From a virus, in IMG/VR virus record IMGVR_UViG_3300043787_000164, positions 1-21,148 of that record: a stretch of 21,148 bases of DNA; one strand, 5' to 3'. A model generated the notes under the pieces. It was not told the origin of the DNA. It was given only the letters and a program-made list of their open reading frames with translations, and ran no database searches. Positions 4,871 through 11,789 of this stretch are shown here, piece by piece (position 1 is the stretch's first letter; the number at the start of each line of letters is the position of its first letter). The translations under genes and the position numbers were made by a program.

Positions 4871-5071
4871 ATGATAGATACAGTATTAATTATAAATGGT
4901 GCTAAGTCTACAGATGATTTAACAGGATTAGATATTATATCTGAAGAATATGCCAGAGCTGAGAGAGTTATTCTAGTAGATAAATATGGAATAAGTAAGC
5001 AAGTAAAGTACAGAGTTGGAGAAAATGACCAGAGAGTTATGTATATAGATCTTGATAAATTAAATTTATAA
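4871..5071 (+). CDS. Hypothetical 66-residue phage protein
   Basis: The ATG has an AAAGGA Shine-Dalgarno sequence. The protein starts MIDTVLIINGAKS and alternates strands and helices (VILVDKYGISKQVKYRV, RVMYIDLDKLNL), suggesting a small mostly beta fold. No family is recognised. It sits between the tRNA and the LuxR-type gene, whose start overlaps its stop by one base (TAATG), so the two are translationally coupled. Confidence 0.65.
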   Translation: MIDTVLIINGAKSTDDLTGLDIISEEYARAERVILVDKYGISKQVKYRVGENDQRVMYIDLDKLNL

Positions 5072-5334
5072 TGGAACAGAAAAGTTTAACTCCTACTCAA
5101 GCTAAGTATCTAGCAAAATCTGCTAGAGGAATGACTTATGACCAAATTGCAAAAGATTGCGTAGTATCTGTAAAAACTATTACGGCTGCTTTGGCAGAAG
5201 CTAGAAAGAGATTGGGGACTAGAACTACATTGCAATGTTTCGCGGTGGCAATTTCGCGCGAGGAATTAGGAATAGATCACGAAGGTTATACTTTTGTACC
5301 TGAGAATCTTAAGAAAGGAAATATAAATGCCTGA
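5071..5334 (+). CDS. LuxR/GerE-type helix-turn-helix protein
   Basis: The 87-residue protein is essentially a stand-alone LuxR-type DNA-binding domain. It begins with the typical SLTPTQAKYL (cf. LTPRExEVL), then a G-M-T-Y-D-Q-I-A turn, the recognition helix region VSVKTITAALAEARKRLG, and TRTTLQC before a short C-terminal tail. There is no receiver or ligand domain, so it is likely constitutively DNA-binding or controlled by amount. In the family this domain binds promoters, often as an activator. It could switch phage transcription; the target is unknown. It is coupled to the preceding gene and overlaps the next by eight bases. Confidence 0.75.
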   Translation: MEQKSLTPTQAKYLAKSARGMTYDQIAKDCVVSVKTITAALAEARKRLGTRTTLQCFAVAISREELGIDHEGYTFVPENLKKGNINA

Positions 5335-5929
5335 GTTCCCGATACCGCCTGACGTGGTGGAGGCGGCGCTGGATGCCCAACTCGCCGCCGAAGAGGCTGG
5401 TCATGATTGCTGCGGCCCGGTCGCGATGGAGGCAGCGATCCGCGAGGCCCTCGACAAGCTAGGGCTACGAGAGGAGCGGCCGGCTGACGGAAGTGCTCTA
5501 ATCATGAGGGCTCCGTTTGACGAGGCTGCTTGTGAGCCCCGTGGCGAGTGCCCGATGTGTGGGGGCGAGACTGATCATCACCCCAAATGCGAAGTTGGCA
5601 TCTTGTCGGCTCGCGCTGTAGCTGCTGAGCAGCGGGTAGCCGAGCTGGAGGAGGCCGCTGACGGGCATCGTCAGGGCGCAGCCAACCTTGAGGATCTACT
5701 CGAATCCGCCGAGGCTGAGCGAGATGCGTTGAAGGAGCGCGTCGATCTCCTTGAGCAGTGGCTTGGGTGGATTCGCGCGACGTGTCAGCGCAACTTCGAC
5801 GGCGAGAGTGCTGCTACCTATCGCGGGCTCGTCAACTTCATCGACTTCAACCTACCCGATGCCGCGCAACGCGTAGCGGAGGAAGAAGGGGCGGCTCTCG
5901 CGGCATCCGTCTCCAAGAAAGATACTTAA
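5327..5929 (+). CDS. GC-rich cargo gene: zinc-ribbon plus coiled-coil protein
   Basis: The base composition changes abruptly at this gene. Codons become strongly G/C-ended (for example GTGGTGGAGGCGGCGCTGG) between AT-rich neighbours, and the change ends at its stop, so it looks recently acquired from a GC-rich genome, perhaps the host or another phage. The 200-residue protein has a zinc-ribbon-like CPMCGG...HHPKC (about residues 75-88), then an Ala/Glu-rich coiled coil (about 97-145), then a region with GLVNFIDFNLPDAA. Similar small phage proteins with a CPxCG site followed by a coiled coil are common and of unknown function. A bidirectional terminator follows. Confidence 0.75.
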   Translation: MPEFPIPPDVVEAALDAQLAAEEAGHDCCGPVAMEAAIREALDKLGLREERPADGSALIMRAPFDEAACEPRGECPMCGGETDHHPKCEVGILSARAVAAEQRVAELEEAADGHRQGAANLEDLLESAEAERDALKERVDLLEQWLGWIRATCQRNFDGESAATYRGLVNFIDFNLPDAAQRVAEEEGAALAASVSKKDT

Positions 5930-5937
5930 AATAATTA

Positions 5938-5984
5938 CGCCCCATTTCTAATCGAAAGAAACAGGGCGCATTATAAAGTTTTTC
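5938..5984. terminator. Bidirectional terminator between convergent genes
   Basis: CGCCC-CA-TTTCT (5938-5949) pairs with AGAAA-CA-GGGCG (to 5968), with one two-base mismatch, around a loop of about six bases. A T-run (5979-5983) follows about ten bases later on plus, and TAATTATTTT follows on minus. It separates the rightward gene ending at 5929 from the leftward gene ending at 6019. Confidence 0.6.
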
Positions 5985-6018
5985 TATTCTAAGAAATTCT
6001 AAGAAGTTAGATGTATAA

Positions 6019-6474
6019 TTAAGGTCCTCCGCAAGCTGGTACACTAACGGGCCAAGATCCTGGATCTATAGACTCGTAATAGTTAAATACACGAGTTTGA
6101 TTTTCTGGAGAGGCTCCAGAAGCAGATCCATATTTCAATCCACCTGCTGCTGCCCAAGTTGAAGGATCCCATTGATAAGCTCCTTCATATGGTGGATCTA
6201 TTATATGCCAGTTAATGGTGCTATATGAATAAGATCCTGGGCTTCCTGCCTCTCTGTTAGCTACGCAGAGATCAAAGGAAGTTATATTTGACTGTGGGTC
6301 AGGAATTCTATATTTTGCTATATGATGATGATTTATATGGTGTTTATGATGTACTTTAATTGCTTTATTAGGAACTGTTGATACTATATTTAACGCAGTA
6401 AGCGTTAGACTGACGAAAACAAGTCCGATAAAATCGGCTCCCTTTTTCGTTTTAGCGCTGCGTTTGTCAGCGCC
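6019..6474 (-). CDS. Rpf/transglycosylase-like cell-wall lytic protein without a normal start codon
   Basis: The minus-strand frame is open from an in-frame TAG (6477-6475) to TAA at 6021-6019. It encodes a basic N-end (KRSAKTKKGADF), a hydrophobic signal/anchor (IGLVFVSLTLTALNIV), a His-rich linker (VHHKHHINHHH) and a domain matching the resuscitation-promoting-factor/transglycosylase-like fold: FDLCVANRE (E at codon 6252-6250 is the likely catalytic Glu), GAYQWDPSTWAAAGG, ASPENQTRVFNYYE, WPVSVPACGG, with the two cysteines expected to form a disulfide. It would cleave peptidoglycan, as a lysin or virion-associated hydrolase. No ATG, GTG or TTG occurs before the domain; the first in-frame candidate, a TTG at 6138, would cut it in half. 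AAGGGAG lies eight bases before an ATC at 6429. A non-canonical start, a frameshift or a decayed gene are the options. It is opposite in strand to its neighbours. Confidence 0.65.
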   Translation of the reverse strand, partial: GADKRSAKTKKGADFIGLVFVSLTLTALNIVSTVPNKAIKVHHKHHINHHHIAKYRIPDPQSNITSFDLCVANREAGSPGSYSYSTINWHIIDPPYEGAYQWDPSTWAAAGGLKYGSASGASPENQTRVFNYYESIDPGSWPVSVPACGGP

Positions 6475-6479
6475 CTAAC
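6404..6479. ncRNA. Folded RNA element, three-way-junction-like, at the lytic gene start
   Basis: Four perfect helices fit into 76 bases: 6404-6408/6475-6479 (GTTAG/CTAAC), 6413-6419/6444-6450 (ACGAAAA/TTTTCGT), 6425-6429/6433-6437 (CCGAT/ATCGG) and 6455-6460/6468-6473 (GCGCTG/CAGCGC). On the minus strand the element covers the start region of the Rpf-like frame and encloses its AAGGGAG. It does not match a riboswitch class I can name. Control of translation is inference. Confidence 0.4.
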
Positions 6480-6506
6480 AGAAAAGGCTTCCGTAGAAGG
6501 AAGCCT
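6476..6506 (-). terminator. Intrinsic terminator between promoter P7 and the lytic gene
   Basis: On the minus strand AGGCTTCC, a six-base loop and GGAAGCCT are followed at once by TTTTCTGTT. There is no T-run on the plus side. It lies about 70 bases after promoter P7 and before the Rpf-like frame, so it either acts as an attenuator or ends a small RNA. A second hairpin (AGGATCA/TGATCCT, 6517-6540) precedes it. Confidence 0.65.
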
Positions 6507-6548
6507 AATTTCTCATAGGATCATCTACTTCGTTGATCCTGTACTTGC

Positions 6549-6596
6549 ACACTACTACTTCAAGAGTGGTATGTCAACACCTGCTCGATATCTTTA
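6549..6596 (-). promoter_or_regulatory. Sigma70-like promoter P7 with upstream box
   Basis: The minus strand has TTGACA (6577-6572), a 17-base spacer and TAGTGT (6554-6549). TAAAGATAT at 6596-6588, ten bases upstream of the -35, is a two-mismatch version of the TAAAGATTG box at the same spacing as in P2-P4. Confidence 0.65.
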
Positions 6597-6597
6597 T

Positions 6598-6619
6598 CTA
6601 TAGATTTTAAAATCTATAG
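6598..6619. repeat. Perfect 22-bp palindrome
   Basis: The palindrome reads CTATAGATTTT from either end. It lies just upstream of promoter P7 and before the rightward virion operon, so it is a good candidate operator between divergent units. No T-run suggests termination. Confidence 0.6.
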
Positions 6620-6690
6620 TACTTGTTTTAAAATTACATAGTTTTCTGCACTGGGCGAAAATCGCGCGGCGTGGAATTATTAGTAGGAAA

Positions 6691-6927
6691 ATGACTTCTC
6701 ATGATGTTGAGAATAAAAGAATTTCACCCCGGCCGCTTTTTGAAGCGGGAAAACTTAGATGTCCTCACGATAAACAAACTCACGATATTCTTACTTATAA
6801 GAGATTTGATTTGCCTAGAGAGTTTGAGACTCAATTAAATGTAGTTTTAAGATGTGCTTTTTGTAGCCATGTATTTTCGCCGCATCTTAATGATGATGAG
6901 ATGAAATTTATTGAGGAATCATTTTAA
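6691..6927 (+). CDS. Small zinc-ribbon-like phage protein
   Basis: The 78-residue product contains LRCPHDKQTHD (about residues 22-32) and LRCAFCSHVF (about 53-62), a C-x-H...C-x2-C-x-H arrangement that fits a zinc ribbon. It is the first gene of the rightward virion operon and its stop overlaps the next start by one base. The ATG has a short-spaced AGGA upstream. Small zinc-ribbon proteins are frequent next to phage structural genes, but no specific role is visible. No clear promoter was found in 6620-6690, although a GC-rich GGCGAAAATCGCGC stretch lies there. Confidence 0.65.
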   Translation: MTSHDVENKRISPRPLFEAGKLRCPHDKQTHDILTYKRFDLPREFETQLNVVLRCAFCSHVFSPHLNDDEMKFIEESF

Positions 6928-7466
6928 TGATTACAGATATAAAGTTAGCATCTGAAAAAAGGCACGAGGAACTTTTATTAGAAGACATTGATAAAAGATT
7001 AGATCTTTTATTAGCCAATTATCAGAGAGTTACTGCGAATCCAAGATCAATGGGATATCTAAGATTTTTACTTCGGCATTATGCTAAGAGCCCTACCCCC
7101 TGGCGTAGCTGCTATCAGGACAACCTCAAGCGGTGGGGTCCAGAGCGGACAAAAGGTCTCTGTGCGACCGTCAAGGACCTTATCCGCCAGAATACCTACT
7201 GGCGGCATGGAGCGCCTGCTGGGCCGCACGCTAAATCGGCTCCATTTGATGTAGGAGCACCAGGAGTAACCATTGCTTATGCAGACAAAGGCGCAGCAAA
7301 TCCTCCGTGGCATGGTGGAGGGCACGATTTAGGCGAGATGGCTGTACCAGATGATATTTGTTTAATAATGGAAGATTTAGGAAAGCAATGTGATCCATAT
7401 AGAGTTTTATTGGGTTTAGATCCCGCGCCAAATCCCTCTTCTGAATTAGAAAGTTTATTGCTTTGA
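6927..7466 (+). CDS. Conserved phage protein upstream of the capsid protease
   Basis: The 179-residue protein has a charged N-terminal helix (EKRHEELLLEDIDKRLDLL) and a central block NPRSMGYLRFLLRHYAKSP, then RWGPERTKGLCATVKDLIRQ and YWRHG. From memory a similar block (LLRHYAKSP...CAVLKDLIRGTTKWRG) occurs in proteins of actinobacterial phages near the portal/protease genes; its function is unknown. DNA for the block (about 7080-7250) is much more GC-rich than the flanks, so the gene is mosaic in base composition. It overlaps the 6691 gene by one base and the protease gene by four. I considered a head-assembly role from position only. Confidence 0.65.
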   Translation: MITDIKLASEKRHEELLLEDIDKRLDLLLANYQRVTANPRSMGYLRFLLRHYAKSPTPWRSCYQDNLKRWGPERTKGLCATVKDLIRQNTYWRHGAPAGPHAKSAPFDVGAPGVTIAYADKGAANPPWHGGGHDLGEMAVPDDICLIMEDLGKQCDPYRVLLGLDPAPNPSSELESLLL

Positions 7467-9700
7467 AAAATCGCCCGACTAAATCAATGGCGAATGCCGC
7501 AAAAGAAGGTTTGAGTTTATTTACTGCTGGAAACTTTCCTGTTAACTCAGTAACACCAAGGGCCATTGATGTGGGTAGAAAGATTGCTTCAGGACAAGAA
7601 TTGGACGATTCTCATATTAATGACATGGCTCATTACCATTCTTCTCATGATACTTGTCCTAAAGATTGTGAGGATCTTCTTTGGGGCGGCCCTGCCGGAG
7701 AGACTTGGGCAAAGGGAAAGATTATGCAGCAATTGAATACTGGGTTTGCAGAGGAAAATATAGATTATAATAAGTTTCTTTCTGATAAAGATACTAATTT
7801 AAGTTTAGAGATATTTTCAAATATAAAACTAGATGAGCCTGAAGAAAAAACTGATGATGGATTAATTTGGGCGCCAATCGCGCGGAGTGGAATGTTAGCT
7901 ACTCGCCCCGGTCCTAATGGGGAGAAGTTAGATAAACCTCTTGTATTTGTTCCTGGTTACTCAGATAATCAGAGAGAAAAAATAGGTCTTCAAGATATAT
8001 ATGATTCTTTTAAAGATAAGGCTGTAGAGTATACTACTATTCCTCTATCTCATGAAAATAATGTTCTTGAGAATACTGGATATATTAAAGATGTAAAAAT
8101 AGTTGATTCTAAAAAGATTCCCGGAGAGAAAGTTTTATTAGGTGGGCATGATTTTACAGAGCCAGAGGTAAAAGAGAAAGTAGAAAGAGGATCTATTCCT
8201 TCTAGATCTTGTGGGCTCTTATATGATTATAAAAATACTACTACTGGTAAAGTTTATCCAATTGCTTTAGATCATGTTTGTCTTACTCATAAACCTTGGA
8301 TGGGAGGAATGGCATCTTATGGGAGTACAGAGTTTTCTGATTCAAACGTAATTCCAATGATGCTTTCTGAGCAACCATTTACGGCGGAAATTGCGCCAGA
8401 GGATAAATCTTTTCCGACAAAACTTGCGCAAGAAATCACTAAACCACAACCTAAAGATAAAGAGGTTTTAGGAGAGTTTCTTGCAGATGTGCAGTGGGGA
8501 GATGAACCATCTTATGGCGATATAGAAAAGCAGATTAATCGTATTTTGGATGGATTTACTGGAGATATAGATTCATATCCGAATTACTTTTTAATTGATT
8601 GTACTGCAAATAAAGCTCTTGTAAAGGTAGATTACGGAATTGGTCCAGATCAAGATGCTTGGGTTGTTCCTTATATGGTTCAAGATGAAAAAGTTCAATT
8701 AGCACCTTTTACTGATTGGGTAGATGTAACTAAGAAATGGGTTAGCGATACAATTGATCCAAAACAAGATAAAGAACAATTGGATAAATTAAAAATGTCA
8801 AATGATAAAGAAGTAATAACTAGTCTTTATCTGTCTGTTCCGCAGGCAAAGAGAGATAGAGCAAAAGCAGCAGGTCATGCGCTGCCTGATGGTTCTTATC
8901 CAATTGAGAATGAGCACGATCTTCATTCAGCGGCTGTCCTTGCTGCATCGGGACATGGAGATGTTTCTGCTGCAAAATCTTTAATTCGACGCAGGGCTAA
9001 AGATCTTGGAGTAGATATAAATTCTTTGCCAGGATTTGGCCCGAAAAAAGAAAGTAAATCAAATATGTCCGATCCCTTAAAAGAGGCTTCGGCTAAAAGA
9101 CTTGGACTATCTGAGTCAAATAACAATCAGCCCATAGGAGGCCCAATGACACTCCTGATGTCAGAGGAAAAAATGGAGCTGCTTGGCCTTTCTGATGAGG
9201 CTAGGGAGTTTCAGAGACTACAGAATAAAGAGATCGAGAAATTACATCTTAAGCTTTCTGAGTCTCAAAAAGTAGAGAAAGAAACGAGTACGGCAAATAA
9301 AATTGCTAAATATAAAGAAGAAGGTTTAGAGGCATTTCCTGGTTTACTTAGAGAGTATGAGGTTACCGCTTTAAGTGATGATGGAGATGTTGCAGTAAAA
9401 CTTCATCTTTCTGAGAATGGGCATGAAACTACTATGGTAGAGACTGCGACTCAGATTGCTGAGCGGTTTATGGCGGCAATTCCGCGAAAAGATGGGAAAG
9501 TTAATCTTGGAGAGTTTGCCAATAAATTGGAAACTCCAAGCCTAGATCGTCCAAATCTTAAACCAGACGGTGCAGAGGATAAAAAAGATAGGAAAGAAAT
9601 GACGGGTGAGGAGCTTTTGGCCGAGATGGAATCTGCTGATCCTTCACTTAAAAGAGATTCAGAGTTTCTTGCGCTGAGTGATATCGGGAAAGGAAAATAA
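7463..9700 (+). CDS. Capsid maturation protease-scaffold fusion protein
   Basis: The 745-residue protein looks like a multi-domain prohead protease. Residues 1-90 hold a block known in phage proteases (RPTKSMANAA..., DDSHINDMAHYHSSH, LLWGGPAGETWA). Residues 135-285 match the protease: H at about 197 (LSHENN), then GSIPSRSCGL with Ser at about 247-249, then LDHVCLTHKPW. Residues 336-426 hold a WVVPYMVQDEKVQL domain. Residues 455-518 hold PQAKRDRAKAAG, ALPDGSYPI and RRRAKDLG, a common C-terminal block. Residues 545-745 are charged and helical, scaffold-like. Such proteins shape the procapsid and then cleave it. The frame starts at TTG 7463, overlapping the preceding stop; ATG 7487 is an alternative. 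A nested start lies at 9146. Confidence 0.8.
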   Translation: MKNRPTKSMANAAKEGLSLFTAGNFPVNSVTPRAIDVGRKIASGQELDDSHINDMAHYHSSHDTCPKDCEDLLWGGPAGETWAKGKIMQQLNTGFAEENIDYNKFLSDKDTNLSLEIFSNIKLDEPEEKTDDGLIWAPIARSGMLATRPGPNGEKLDKPLVFVPGYSDNQREKIGLQDIYDSFKDKAVEYTTIPLSHENNVLENTGYIKDVKIVDSKKIPGEKVLLGGHDFTEPEVKEKVERGSIPSRSCGLLYDYKNTTTGKVYPIALDHVCLTHKPWMGGMASYGSTEFSDSNVIPMMLSEQPFTAEIAPEDKSFPTKLAQEITKPQPKDKEVLGEFLADVQWGDEPSYGDIEKQINRILDGFTGDIDSYPNYFLIDCTANKALVKVDYGIGPDQDAWVVPYMVQDEKVQLAPFTDWVDVTKKWVSDTIDPKQDKEQLDKLKMSNDKEVITSLYLSVPQAKRDRAKAAGHALPDGSYPIENEHDLHSAAVLAASGHGDVSAAKSLIRRRAKDLGVDINSLPGFGPKKESKSNMSDPLKEASAKRLGLSESNNNQPIGGPMTLLMSEEKMELLGLSDEAREFQRLQNKEIEKLHLKLSESQKVEKETSTANKIAKYKEEGLEAFPGLLREYEVTALSDDGDVAVKLHLSENGHETTMVETATQIAERFMAAIPRKDGKVNLGEFANKLETPSLDRPNLKPDGAEDKKDRKEMTGEELLAEMESADPSLKRDSEFLALSDIGKGK
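9136..9700 (+). CDS. Nested in-frame scaffold protein with its own ribosome binding site
   Basis: Inside the protease gene, a full AGGAGG (9136-9141) stands four bases before an in-frame ATG (9146, codon 562). Translation from there would give a separate protein of about 184 residues consisting only of the helical, charged scaffold part (MTLLMSEEKMELLGL...). This is the lambda C/Nu3 arrangement, in which a protease gene contains a free scaffold gene in the same frame. AGGAGG also codes for Gly residues, so chance is possible, but it is the strongest Shine-Dalgarno sequence I see within this long AT-rich gene. Confidence 0.5.
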
Positions 9701-9703
9701 GCT

Positions 9704-10474
9704 ATGCCTTTCAATCAGTTTAGAAACCGTGAAATTCAGCGCAATACTTGTTTGCGTGGGTTTGCTGGCCGAGATTCAATTAAATCTTGTTGGTTTGCCG
9801 CTGAGACTCTAAAGGAAAAGAAATTAGGGTATGAAGCAGGAAGATTTACTGTGCCTGTTGGATCTTTCTTAACTTATTTTGTAGCAAAATATGAATCGAT
9901 TGAACCTGAACCTACTAAGGTGAAGATTTTTGAAAAGTTAGGTACAAATGCCAATGCTGTTCAAACATTAACCGAGACTGGTTCTCCTACTGGTGGTACT
10001 TTTACTATTACTTATGGCGGTCAGACTACTAAAGGTATTAGTTACAAAGCTACTGCTAAAGCTATTGTTGAAGCTTTAGTTGAATTAAGTACCATTGCTA
10101 CTTCTGAAAATATTAAAACAACTAACACTGAAACAAAAACGATCGAAGAAGAAGCCATTAAAATTGAATTTAAAGGTGAGCTTGGCAATCAAGCGCAGCC
10201 ATTATTTGTTGTAAATAGTGCTGGCTTAACTGGCGGTACGACTCCTAAAGTTACTCCTACTACTACAACTCCTGGAACTACTGCTGAGAAGATTATGGGA
10301 GTTTATGATGGACCAGAATGGGATTATTGGGGAAATACTGCTGAAGAATCAAACTTTAATGAGCCAATTCCTGTTTATTTCCACTCTTGTTCTTTTAATA
10401 TTGAAAAATTACCAGAATATAGAAAGTATGGTTTATTAGCAGAAGAATCCTTAAAAACGTGTACGTTTTATTAA
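9704..10474 (+). CDS. Virion protein with inserted beta domain, probable head decoration
   Basis: The 256-residue protein lies between scaffold and major capsid protein, where decoration or head-stabilising proteins usually sit. The N-terminal (FRNREIQRNTCLRGFAGRDS) and C-terminal (VYDGPEWDYWGN..., PVYFHSCSFNIEKL) parts form one unit interrupted by a beta domain at about residues 88-185. That insert has GTFTITYGGQTTKGISYKATAKAI, here split into GTFTITYGGQTTKG and YKATAKAIVEAL, followed by a strand-rich Thr/Gly stretch. The same type of insert is found in the tail tube protein at 15198. The ATG follows an AAAGGA. The decoration call rests on position. Confidence 0.65.
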   Translation: MPFNQFRNREIQRNTCLRGFAGRDSIKSCWFAAETLKEKKLGYEAGRFTVPVGSFLTYFVAKYESIEPEPTKVKIFEKLGTNANAVQTLTETGSPTGGTFTITYGGQTTKGISYKATAKAIVEALVELSTIATSENIKTTNTETKTIEEEAIKIEFKGELGNQAQPLFVVNSAGLTGGTTPKVTPTTTTPGTTAEKIMGVYDGPEWDYWGNTAEESNFNEPIPVYFHSCSFNIEKLPEYRKYGLLAEESLKTCTFY

Positions 10475-10510
10475 ATCGGCTAAGGTCAGAAAGGTAAAGG
10501 AAAAATTATC

Positions 10511-11776
10511 ATGGCCAAGGCCAGAATAAATAAAAGAAAAAGTTCTCTCGAAAAATTTTGGGAGGATAATAAAACTGAGTTAAATGAATATGGACTTCCT
10601 ACTATTGCTGGTGGAGCAGGAGTTGCGGCCGAAGTATCTTCTCCCGGTGCAGCAGCTTTAGGCCAAGACGTATTTGATCTATGGCCGCAATCGGCGCTGA
10701 CAGATATCTCGCTTCGTGCACTGGAGACAGCTTGGGAGACGATTCCTCATATTGGGGCAGAAATTGCGCCATTGAAGCCAGTAATGGATCGCAAAGTACG
10801 TAGGGATATTGCGGAAGTTGCTCCGTTTGGTATTGGACAGTTTAGAGCACCTGATGCAACGCCTAATATCTACAATCCTGAGATTAATTATATTGAGGAA
10901 GTTCAGAGCCTCTTGCTTTTAGATGAGATGTCTGAGATTAAGGAAGATCTTTGGATCCGTATGACTTCTGATGTTCCTTCGATACGTGCTCGCGCTGGCA
11001 TTGACTTGGCGACAATGGGCAAGATTCTTCAAATTCGCCATGAGAGGCTTACTGAAGTTATGCGCTGGAAAGTTTTCAAGGGCGAACCATTAGTTGTTAA
11101 CTTTTCTGGTGGGCAGTCTCAAGAAATTAAGCCTTCTTATCTTGAATCCCATAAGGTTTCTGCAACTGTCCCTTGGACTGATCGTCTTAATTCAACTACT
11201 ATTGATGATCTTCGTGGGTGGCAGAAGATCATTGGTAATGATGCGGGTGTGTATGGATCTAGAATCCATATGAATTCGCAGACTTGGGAAAAAATTGAGC
11301 GGTCGAATCAAGCTAGAGGGTATCTTACGCAAACTGATAGAAATTTGTTTAAGCCTACCCCTCAAGATGTATGTGATTTGCTTTGGGGTTCTACTCCATC
11401 GGATGCTCAGGGCGGTGTTGCTGCCGAGGCTCCTATGATTATCGTTACTGATTCTGGTTATCGTGCAGAAACTGGTGAAGCTGCTGGTTCTGGGCTTACT
11501 GGATATAACCGTGGTCAGTCGGCAATTACTAATTTCCTCAAGAATGGGGAAATTCTTATGACGACTAGTTATGTGTTTGAGGGAGAGAATATCGCAGATA
11601 CTTGCGATGGACCCGTTCTTATCTCGGATACATGGAATTCATTGAAAAAGAGTATCGGGGCGCAGTCTGAGCTAATTATTAATCATAATAATAAGAATGT
11701 ATATATGCGCCAAGGTTGCTCAAGATTTGTTCGTATGCGTCGTCCTCAAAGCTTCCTTCTGGCGAAGGCATATTAA
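10511..11776 (+). CDS. Major capsid protein, HK97 fold, gpE-like
   Basis: The 421-residue product is in the right place (after scaffold) and of the right size for the major capsid protein. It has a basic N-terminus (KARINKRKSS), an acidic helical part with AEVAPFGIGQFRAPD, a long central helix (EMSEIKEDLWIRM, MGKILQIRHERLTEVMRWK) and GSRIHMNSQTWEKIERSNQ, consistent with the phage capsid protein E family within the HK97 fold. It is expected to form the icosahedral shell. Codon use is less AT-extreme than in its neighbours, as usual for highly expressed virion genes. AAAGGA lies about ten bases before the ATG. Identity is judged from pattern and position. Confidence 0.85.
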   Translation: MAKARINKRKSSLEKFWEDNKTELNEYGLPTIAGGAGVAAEVSSPGAAALGQDVFDLWPQSALTDISLRALETAWETIPHIGAEIAPLKPVMDRKVRRDIAEVAPFGIGQFRAPDATPNIYNPEINYIEEVQSLLLLDEMSEIKEDLWIRMTSDVPSIRARAGIDLATMGKILQIRHERLTEVMRWKVFKGEPLVVNFSGGQSQEIKPSYLESHKVSATVPWTDRLNSTTIDDLRGWQKIIGNDAGVYGSRIHMNSQTWEKIERSNQARGYLTQTDRNLFKPTPQDVCDLLWGSTPSDAQGGVAAEAPMIIVTDSGYRAETGEAAGSGLTGYNRGQSAITNFLKNGEILMTTSYVFEGENIADTCDGPVLISDTWNSLKKSIGAQSELIINHNNKNVYMRQGCSRFVRMRRPQSFLLAKAY

Positions 11777-11789
11777 ATATTTTTAGATA

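Noticed and set aside
6404-6479. Hammerhead ribozyme in the folded element
   Set aside because: CTGACGA occurs on plus (6410-6416), but no GAAA box or closing stem II follows. On minus the corresponding core is CTGACAA. The core does not assemble.
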